Shown here: piece by piece, positions 58,694 to 64,000 of the stretch
Layout: each line of letters begins with the position of its first letter
How positions within the stretch are numbered: position 1 is the stretch's first letter
DNA from: Verrucomicrobiales bacterium
GTDB taxonomy: Bacteria; Verrucomicrobiota; Verrucomicrobiia; Limisphaerales; J093
NCBI GenBank assembly: GCA_024233215.1
Contig: JACKPW010000004.1
Coordinates: forward strand, 62,001 to 126,000
Direction of reading: 5' to 3'
Length of the DNA stretch: 64,000 bases
The notes under the pieces: generated by a model
Databases searched by the model: none
The model's input: only the letters and a program-made list of their open reading frames with translations
What the model was told of the DNA's origin: nothing
Translations under genes and position numbers: made by a program

Positions 58694-59583
58694 CCCCGCC
58701 TCCTTCCTCGGTTGCCCCCGCGACCCGACCCGGGAGGCGGCGGCTCGTCGCCCGCTCCCCCCCCGTCGTCGACGCTTCCCTCCGGCGATTCAGCTTCCGA
58801 CGCGCCCGGTCCTCCGCGGCCCCGGCCCGGCCCCGGCCCGACTTGCGGACCGTTCGACGCCACCGCCGCCGGCCCGGTCACCGGCAGCGCGATCAATCGC
58901 CGGAACACCTCGTGCGGATAGTCCTCGGGAGCCGTCTCCGGGTCCAGCGGCTCGAATCCCAGGGTGACCTCCACCCCCAACGGCGGCTCGGCGGCACTCC
59001 ATTCCTCTCGCCAATCCGCACCATCCCAGTAGCGCAACCGGAAGAAGTTCACCTCGGCAATCGCGGTCTGCCCCGACGGCGGGGGCGGTTCCTGGTTTTC
59101 CTCCAGCAGGGATCCGAACGTGACCAGGTTGGTTTCCGCGGCCCCGGCGGCCGACGGTGCCTCCGTCACCAACTCCGTCTCCTGACGCTGCAGGGGCCCC
59201 GGCAGGGCTTCCGGTTCCGCGGCCGGGTCCGGTTCAGGCAGGGCATAGCGCACCTGGCGCAGTTCGCCCTCCCCCGCATCTCCCGTTCGCACGGCGGCAA
59301 AGGCAAACCGGATTTCGGAAGCGCTGCCCTGCAACGCCCCCGCCTCCGGCGCGAGACACGTCAATTCGGTTGCCAACCGGCTCATGACCAGCCGGGCGGA
59401 GCCGAGACGCCCCATCTCCTGAAGCACCCCATCCCGAAAGACGCTCGTCTGGCGGTAGAAGAACAACGCCACCGCCAGCAACGCGCCGGCAATCGCCACC
59501 GCCAGCAACACCTCGAGCAACGTGAAGGCCCGCCCGGAAATCGGGTGACGCCACTGTCGAAAAACGGGGGGGCCAGGGCTCAT
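58690..59583 (-). CDS. gspJ: minor pseudopilin GspJ
   Basis: A 297-residue prepilin-like protein. The leader ends ISGRAF, followed by TLLEVLLAVAIAGALLAVAL, the class III prepilin motif with conserved Glu5. The globular part has RLVMSRLATELTCLAPEAG and RLRYWDGADWREEW, typical of GspJ/PulJ. The C-terminal 60 residues are Gly/Pro/Arg-rich and likely unstructured. GspJ joins GspI and GspK at the pseudopilus tip. ATG 59583 overlaps the gspI stop as ATGA; the longer open frame runs into gspI. Confidence 0.85.
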   Translation of the reverse strand: MSPGPPVFRQWRHPISGRAFTLLEVLLAVAIAGALLAVALFFYRQTSVFRDGVLQEMGRLGSARLVMSRLATELTCLAPEAGALQGSASEIRFAFAAVRTGDAGEGELRQVRYALPEPDPAAEPEALPGPLQRQETELVTEAPSAAGAAETNLVTFGSLLEENQEPPPPSGQTAIAEVNFFRLRYWDGADWREEWSAAEPPLGVEVTLGFEPLDPETAPEDYPHEVFRRLIALPVTGPAAVASNGPQVGPGPGRGRGGPGASEAESPEGSVDDGGGAGDEPPPPGSGRGGNRGRRRG

Positions 59584-60155
59584 CGACGGCCTCCCCCGGC
59601 GTTCAGCCGTCCGCTCGGAACCACCGGACCGACCAGTTGTGCCCGTGGGCTTCCGCCCGCCGTGCCCCACGGGGCCCCATTCGCATAGCCGGGCGGGTCG
59701 CTGTCAGCGGGCGGCAGAACCGGCTCACGGATTGGTTCGGCCGGCACGAGCGCACACAACCGGCTGCTCGTATCACTCTCCTCGTGCCGCACCACCACGG
59801 TCACCAGGGACAGCCCGGCGACATCCTCCCACCCGAAGGTGTATGGGGCGGACTCCACCTGCGCGGTCCAATCCTGGAACGGCTCGGGCAGGGGTTCCCG
59901 CCCGCTGTTCTGCATCGGCCGGATGCCAAGCTGGACCTCCGCCATGACCGAAGCCGCCAGGTTCGCTGCATGGCATTCCCGACGCATCCGGTCCACCCGC
60001 TGCAACGCCGCATGCAGGCCGCTCCCGATCACCGCCGCGGCAAAGACAAACAAGGCGAGTGCCAGGATCGCCTCCAGCAGAACCGCCCCTCTGGCTCTGG
60101 GGAAAGCCACCCGGCGCCATTGCGAACCCGGTCGGGAATGAACGAGGCAGTTCAT
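59580..60155 (-). CDS. gspI: minor pseudopilin GspI
   Basis: A 191-residue prepilin-like protein. The leader RARG is followed by AVLLEAILALALFVFAAAV, with Glu5 in place; Ala takes the position of the usual Phe/Met after the cleaved Gly. A GspI-like body follows (NLAASVMAEVQLGIRP, WTAQVESAP, LSLVTVVVRHE). It belongs to the tip complex with GspJ and GspK. ATG 60155 overlaps the gspH stop as ATGA, and its own stop overlaps gspJ as ATGA, so translation runs through the operon. The C-terminal tail is Pro-rich and variable. Confidence 0.82.
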   Translation of the reverse strand: MNCLVHSRPGSQWRRVAFPRARGAVLLEAILALALFVFAAAVIGSGLHAALQRVDRMRRECHAANLAASVMAEVQLGIRPMQNSGREPLPEPFQDWTAQVESAPYTFGWEDVAGLSLVTVVVRHEESDTSSRLCALVPAEPIREPVLPPADSDPPGYANGAPWGTAGGSPRAQLVGPVVPSGRLNAGGGRR

Positions 60156-60853
60156 CGCGCGTCACCACCCATCGGGGTTTCCGCGGAACCCCGGACCGCC
60201 CCGGGCTGCGCCGCTTCCGCCTCCGATTGCAGGGACTCCAGTTCCTCCCCACTCAGTTCCTGGTGAGTGACGCGACCGGTCAGTCCATCCAGCGCCACCA
60301 ACATCCTCCGGGAGTCGTCGGGATCCATGGAGCGAACCACGAGGCGCACATCGGCCGCCCCCCCTTCGGGCTCGAACGAAACCACGCGCGAGGGGGCCGC
60401 CCGCCCCCCGGAACTGCCTTCCGCGCCAAACCACTCCCCCTCCGCGGTCGCGTTCCCGTCGGAATGCTCCCCCCCCAGCACCTGCTCCAACTGGATGAAC
60501 TCGCCAAGGCGACGATTCCCCCAGGAAGTCATCGGAAGGGGCGAGAATTCGCCGGGGCTGACGAGCGGATCGGATTCAATGGTCAACCGGACCGGGTCCG
60601 GCACCGGCTCCTCGGGCTCCAGCGGATCCTCAAGGGGCTGGACCTGGAACTCCACCCGAATTCGCCGTCCGCGCAGGGCCGCCTCCGCCCGGGAAAACCG
60701 CAGCAGGCTCTCCACGCGCAGCACCCCCTCGCGCAGTTCCGCCCCGTGGCGCATGGCATCGACGTTGGCGACGGCGGCGCTCAACAACAGGAGGAGCACC
60801 ACCAGGACGAGCAGCAGCTCCACCAATGAGAAACCGCCACGCCCGGAGGCCAC
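60152..60853 (-). CDS. gspH: minor pseudopilin GspH
   Basis: A prepilin-like protein of about 233 residues. RGGFSLVELLLVLVVLLLLL is a clear class III prepilin motif with cleavage after Gly and Glu at position 5. A GspH-like globular part follows (VESLLRFSRAEAALRGRRIRVEFQ). I place the start at GTG 60853, which leaves an 8-residue leader of the usual short type; a longer frame from 60961 would overlap gspG by about 70 bases. In the pseudopilus GspH sits between the tip complex and the major pilin GspG, whose gene ends 37 bases upstream. Confidence 0.78.
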   Translation of the reverse strand: MASGRGGFSLVELLLVLVVLLLLLSAAVANVDAMRHGAELREGVLRVESLLRFSRAEAALRGRRIRVEFQVQPLEDPLEPEEPVPDPVRLTIESDPLVSPGEFSPLPMTSWGNRRLGEFIQLEQVLGGEHSDGNATAEGEWFGAEGSSGGRAAPSRVVSFEPEGGAADVRLVVRSMDPDDSRRMLVALDGLTGRVTHQELSGEELESLQSEAEAAQPGAVRGSAETPMGGDAR

Positions 60854-60890
60854 GGCCCGGGTCCGCGTTCCGGCCCCATCCCCACCCCGG

Positions 60891-61424
60891 CTACGGGTTC
60901 TGGTCGAGGACCGTGTTGGAGTCGAGGGTGCCCTCCTCCTCAGTGGACAGCGTGATGTCATCCTCGGTGTCGGACTGGCCGTCCGGGCCCATGGAGTAGA
61001 GCTTGTAGGGCAGCGCGCCCGGTTCGTCCGTGGCGGCGAGGGAACTGTCCTGGGGCTCGTAGACCAGTTGATTCCCCCACGCGTCCAGCAGCTTCGTGCC
61101 CCGCTTGACGTAAGGCCCCTGCCAGCGCTCCCCGAGGGTCTCGTTGTCGAAGGAAGGCTTCACGAGCAACGCGCCCAAGCCGCCCTCATCCTCCGTCGGG
61201 TAATGCCCGATGTTCAGCCGGTAGGTGTCCAGCGCACTCTCGGTGTTCTGCAGCAGCAGCCGGGTGGTGTTCTTCTCCGCCCCCTGTTGCTGGGGCAGGA
61301 CAAAAACCACCAGCGCGGCCGCCAGCATCATGATGATGACGATCACCAGGAGGATTTCGATCAGGGTGAAACCCGCGCTGCGCCGCAAACTCAACCCCGT
61401 CCGTCGATAAGCTCGAACATTCAT
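60891..61424 (-). CDS. gspG: major pseudopilin GspG
   Basis: A 177-residue protein and first gene of the type II secretion operon. The leader ends RRSAG, then FTLIEILLVIVIIMMLAAAL with Glu5. The globular part is a textbook GspG: YRLNIGHYPTEDEGGLGAL, GPYVKRGTKLLDAWGNQLVY and YKLYSMGPDGQSDTEDDI, the last two forming the calcium-binding loop. GspG polymerises into the pseudopilus that pushes substrates through the secretin. GGAAG about 7-11 bases before ATG 61424 is a good ribosome-binding site. The first stop-to-start gap in the operon, to gspH, is 37 bases; most later junctions overlap. Confidence 0.93.
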   Translation of the reverse strand: MNVRAYRRTGLSLRRSAGFTLIEILLVIVIIMMLAAALVVFVLPQQQGAEKNTTRLLLQNTESALDTYRLNIGHYPTEDEGGLGALLVKPSFDNETLGERWQGPYVKRGTKLLDAWGNQLVYEPQDSSLAATDEPGALPYKLYSMGPDGQSDTEDDITLSTEEEGTLDSNTVLDQNP

Positions 61425-61796
61425 CTCACAACTTCCGTGTCTTGGTCCTGTTGATAGACAAACCAGACGCTGATGGCGAGGCTTCGATTCAAGAAACCTT
61501 CGCCGGGGACCCCCTTCCGCCCTGTCGCCACTCCCGTCCGGCCCGCGCCACCACAGGCCAATTGGCGGTGAGCATTGTTCAATTTGCGGAAAGCGGCCGC
61601 GCGCCTTTGCCGTGAACATGCTCCCGGACCACAACCCGGTGGCTCAAGGGATGATCGCTCGCAGGGAAGGGAACCTCCGGCCTGTCACGGCCGACAGGCC
61701 CTTGCCTCCCCCGGTCGCGCCTCCCGAGCACCGGAAGCAAACGGCATGTGTACGCGCGCTGAACAGAGATGCCCGGAGCCCGAAGTCGCTCCCCCG
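61425..61796. other. 372-bp divergent intergenic region
   Basis: This gap separates gspG (-) from the radical SAM gene (+) and must contain the promoter of the secretion operon. I find no confident -35/-10 pair. On the plus side GGCCTGTC (61679-61686) and GACAGGCC (61693-61700) form an 8-bp stem with a 6-base loop, in a purine/pyrimidine-rich leader. No RNA gene or riboswitch family is recognisable. An ATG at 61746 is in frame with the radical SAM gene and would shorten the gap. Confidence 0.5.
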
Positions 61797-62654
61797 ATGG
61801 CGGCCTCCAACCGCTGGGAGACCGCCTTCGGCTACGCCCGCGACTTCCTCGACAACCGCTTCGTTTACGTCGTCATCTCCCCGCGCGCCCACGGGCTCTC
61901 GGTCGGCATCAACATGAATCCCGACCGCCTCTGCAACTACGACTGCGTCTATTGCGAGGTGGATCGCACCTCCCCCATTCGCGCGCGCGAACTCGACGTC
62001 CCGGTCATGATCGAGGAACTCAAGCGCACTCTTGCGATGGCCCGCGACAACCGCCTGCGCGCCCGTCCCGGCCTCGCGTCCCTGCCGGAAGAGCTTCTCG
62101 TTCCCCGCCACGTCGCGCTCAGCGGCGACGGCGAACCCACAATCTCACCAAAGTTCGCCCCCGCGCTGGAGGCGCTGGCCCACCTCCGGGCCCTCGAGGA
62201 ACTCCCCTTCTTCAAAATCGTCCTGGTCTCCAACGGGACCGCCATCGACCACCCGCCGGTCTGGCGCGCGCTCCAAACCCTCACCAACCAGGACGAGGTC
62301 TGGCTCAAACTCGACGGCGGCACCGCCGCCTATCTCGAGCACATCAACCGCCCCACCGTCCCCCTCGAACGGGTCCTGAAGAACATCCTGCTGCTCGGAA
62401 GGCATCGCCCCGTGGTCATCCAAAGCCTGTTCGCCAGGTTCGAACGGCAGGAACCGGAGGAGGCGGAAATCGAGGCCTACGTGGACCGGTTGGTCGAACT
62501 GCAAAACGGCGGCGCCCAAATCTCGCTCGTCCAGATCTACTCCGCCATGCGGCCCACCATGCTCCCCGATTGCGGCCATCTCCCGCTCCGCACGCTTTCC
62601 CGCATCGCCCACCTCGTCAGGGACCGCACCGGCCTCCGCGTGCACGTCTTTTAG
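61797..62654 (+). CDS. radical SAM protein
   Basis: A 285-residue radical SAM enzyme. The cluster motif is CNYDCVYCE, with three Cys in CxxxCxxC spacing, preceded by RFVYVVISPRAHGLSVGINM. HVALSGDGEPTISP is the GGEP-type SAM-binding motif. LVSNGTAIDHPPVW and VWLKLDGGTAAYLEHINRP follow the pattern of the small moaA/wyosine-like radical SAM proteins that lack extra clusters. The reaction is unknown. I chose ATG 61797, where similarity begins; ATG 61746 is an alternative adding 17 residues. Confidence 0.8.
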   Translation: MAASNRWETAFGYARDFLDNRFVYVVISPRAHGLSVGINMNPDRLCNYDCVYCEVDRTSPIRARELDVPVMIEELKRTLAMARDNRLRARPGLASLPEELLVPRHVALSGDGEPTISPKFAPALEALAHLRALEELPFFKIVLVSNGTAIDHPPVWRALQTLTNQDEVWLKLDGGTAAYLEHINRPTVPLERVLKNILLLGRHRPVVIQSLFARFERQEPEEAEIEAYVDRLVELQNGGAQISLVQIYSAMRPTMLPDCGHLPLRTLSRIAHLVRDRTGLRVHVF

Positions 62655-62683
62655 GCGCTCCCTTCGCGGAACATCATCAAATC

Positions 62684-62699
62684 CGCTCAGGGTTGAGCG
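62684..62699. terminator. short hairpin after the radical SAM gene
   Basis: CGCTCA (62684-62689) and TGAGCG (62694-62699) pair around GGGT, 30 bases past the radical SAM stop. There is no T-tract, so a terminator role is only possible. Confidence 0.3.
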
Positions 62700-62849
62700 C
62701 TTCAAAAGAAGGCTCACCACATTCGCCGCTTGCCCAGGACGCCCGACTGCGCATAATTTGCTGCGTGCAGGCCAAGTTCTGCATGGGTAAGATCAAGTCC
62801 GGTCGACCAGCGCAGGCGATGGCCGTCCGGCACGGGCAGGCAACCGGGT

Positions 62850-63734
62850 ATGAACACGAGCGGCAAGAATCTGGTCGAGGTGCTGAAGAGTTCACGGCTC
62901 TTCGCGGATTTTTCCCGTTCCTTCAACAACCTGACGGGGCTCCCCCTCACCCTCCGGCCCATCGAATCGTGGCAGCTTCCTTATCACGGACGGCCCAACG
63001 AGAACGGGTATTGCGCCATCATGGCAGGGCGGAGCAGCGCCTGCGCCTTCTGTCTCCAGACCCAGCAGCGGCTCAGCGAATGCTCGGAGAAGTCGACCAA
63101 CAGCCTCACCTGTCCTTCCGGTCTGACCGAAACCGCCGTCCCCATCCGTCTGGGGGAACAACTCGTCGGGTTCCTCCAAACCGGCCAGATGTTCAATCGT
63201 GCCCCCAATGAGGCACAGTTCGAGCGCGTGGCAAAGCAGGTGGCGGAGTGGGGACTCGAAGTGGGGCGGGCGGACCTGCGCAAGGCCTACTTTCAAACCC
63301 CGGTGGTCTCCCCGCAGGAACACCAGGCCTTGGTCAACATGCTGGAGATCTTCTCCCAACACCTGGCCTTGGTGAGCAACCGGATGGTCGTCCAGCAAAC
63401 GGCACCCGACCCGCCGATGATCGCGCGGGCCAAGGCGTTCATCGAGGAACACCAGAGCGAGAACCTCTCGCTGAAACAGGTGGCAAAGGCCGTCAACACC
63501 AGCACCTTCTATTTCTGCAAGGTGTTCAAGAAGGCCACCGGGATCAATTTCACCGACTACGTCTCCCGCATCCGAATCGAAAAGGCCAAGAACCTCGCGC
63601 TGAACCCGAACCTGCGCATCAGCGAAATCGCCTTCGAGGTCGGGTTCCAGTCGCTCACCCACTTCAACCGGGTCTTCAAGAAGATCACCGGGATGTCGCC
63701 CACCGACTACCGCGCCCAACTCCCGGTCACCTGA
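62850..63734 (+). CDS. AraC-family regulator with PocR-type sensory domain
   Basis: A 294-residue transcription factor. The N-terminal 170 residues form a PocR-like domain (FADFSRSFNNLTGLPLTLR, then a Cys-rich segment with CAIM, CAFC, SECSEKS and TCPSG). PocR domains bind small organic ligands, and the Cys cluster may bind a metal. The C-terminal AraC DNA-binding unit has two helix-turn-helix motifs: LSLKQVAKAVNTSTFYFCKV and ISEIAFEVGFQSLTHFNRV, ending MSPTDYRAQ. Targets are unknown; related PocR regulators control propanediol use and similar catabolism. It may be autoregulated or control the neighbouring radical SAM gene, but no operator is clear. Confidence 0.88.
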   Translation: MNTSGKNLVEVLKSSRLFADFSRSFNNLTGLPLTLRPIESWQLPYHGRPNENGYCAIMAGRSSACAFCLQTQQRLSECSEKSTNSLTCPSGLTETAVPIRLGEQLVGFLQTGQMFNRAPNEAQFERVAKQVAEWGLEVGRADLRKAYFQTPVVSPQEHQALVNMLEIFSQHLALVSNRMVVQQTAPDPPMIARAKAFIEEHQSENLSLKQVAKAVNTSTFYFCKVFKKATGINFTDYVSRIRIEKAKNLALNPNLRISEIAFEVGFQSLTHFNRVFKKITGMSPTDYRAQLPVT

Positions 63735-63887
63735 GGCGGGTCCGGGCATTGAGCGAAACCGCCCCACCCGCAGGCGGGCAGCGGGCAGGCCGCCGGATCG
63801 CAGTCCGCCGGGGCGGCTTCGGAGCGGTTGCAGCCAACAAGGTTGAACGGTAGTGTTCCGGAAGCTGTCCCGTAGGGGGACATCGTA

Positions 63888-64000
63888 ATGGAAAAGCTGC
63901 TCGATCATCTCTATGTGGTCATCGCGGTGGTGTTGCTGTTCGGCGCCACCATCTTTGTCCACGAATTCGGCCACTTCATCGTCGCCCTGTGGCGGCGCAT
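63888..64000 (+). CDS. rseP: RIP metalloprotease RseP, N-terminal fragment
   Basis: Only the first 37 codons are in the window. The sequence has a hydrophobic helix (LYVVIAVVLLFGATIFV) carrying HEFGH, the zinc-binding HExxH of site-2 proteases. RseP cleaves membrane anchors of anti-sigma factors and signal-peptide remnants. GGGGGA lies about 7 bases before ATG 63888 as a strong ribosome-binding site. The gene runs off the right edge. Confidence 0.85.
   Translation, partial: MEKLLDHLYVVIAVVLLFGATIFVHEFGHFIVALWRR

Noticed and set aside
61600..61745. Riboswitch in the leader of the radical SAM gene
   Set aside because: There is an 8-bp hairpin and conserved-looking purine runs, but no known riboswitch consensus (cobalamin, TPP, GEMM, molybdenum cofactor) could be matched.
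1..64000. tRNA, rRNA or other RNA genes, insertion sequences, phage genes
   Set aside because: No T-loop-like or rRNA sequence, no transposase or integrase and no terminal inverted repeats with flanking duplications were found on reading.

Overview
This 64 kb window is high-GC bacterial chromosome. Its gene content points to the Verrucomicrobiota, most likely a Pedosphaera/Limisphaera-type lineage (former subdivision 3). The pointers are a sulfatase, a Planctomycete-type cytochrome c domain, an ASPIC/UnbV FG-GAP protein, a GxGYxYP protein, an HzsA-related protein, Verrucomicrobia-style PEP-like sorting/Ig modules, and a very long secretin. This assignment is an inference from gene families; no rRNA or tRNA is present. 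I see no insertion sequence, phage gene or CRISPR array.

Layout. 1-5.1 kb (+): the 3' part of a large acyl-CoA-dehydratase-activase-type protein, a pterin carbinolamine dehydratase and a galactokinase. 5.2-13.1 kb: a GNAT protein, a large secreted FG-GAP/ASPIC protein, a secreted GxGYxYP/discoidin-like protein and an ROK sugar kinase or regulator. 13.2-22.1 kb (-): a cytochrome region. It holds an HzsA-related triheme protein, then a tight cluster of octaheme lipoprotein, large outer-membrane beta-barrel, nonaheme cytochrome and monoheme cytochrome c that ends at a strong intrinsic terminator, then a DUF2231/cytochrome c membrane protein. The four-gene cluster looks like a porin-cytochrome conduit for electron transfer across the outer membrane. 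22.1-24.6 kb (-): a sulfatase and fabD. 24.6-29.1 kb: a 7-bp tandem repeat, a metallophosphoesterase, an isoprenylcysteine-methyltransferase-like protein and a TIGR03546/TIGR03545-type fusion. 29.3-34.7 kb (+): TPR protein, mtnA, an AlkD-like glycosylase, a beta-lactamase-fold hydrolase and a nucleotide-sugar dehydrogenase. 34.8-41.7 kb (-): PQQ-propeller protein, a coupled HAD/glycerate kinase/gluQ set, fhs and a CBS-domain protein.

41.9-61.4 kb (-): a type II secretion (pseudopilus) operon read as gspG-H-I-J-K, a PilM/PilN-fused GspL-like gene, gspM, a giant gspD and a small lipoprotein gene. Six of its junctions are 4-bp ATGA overlaps. The secretin is about 3,857 residues, roughly five times the usual length. 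I count about 38 tandem secretin N-type domains between the N0 domain and the pore-forming core. Six regularly spaced domains in the middle carry Tyr/Arg/Gly-rich loops. This is the most unusual object in the window. gspE, gspF, gspC and the prepilin peptidase are not in this operon. 61.8-64 kb (+): a radical SAM protein, an AraC regulator with a PocR-type sensor, and the start of rseP.

The two envelope systems, the electron conduit and the giant-secretin secretion system, are both plausible adaptations to a wide or complex periplasm. That link is my inference.
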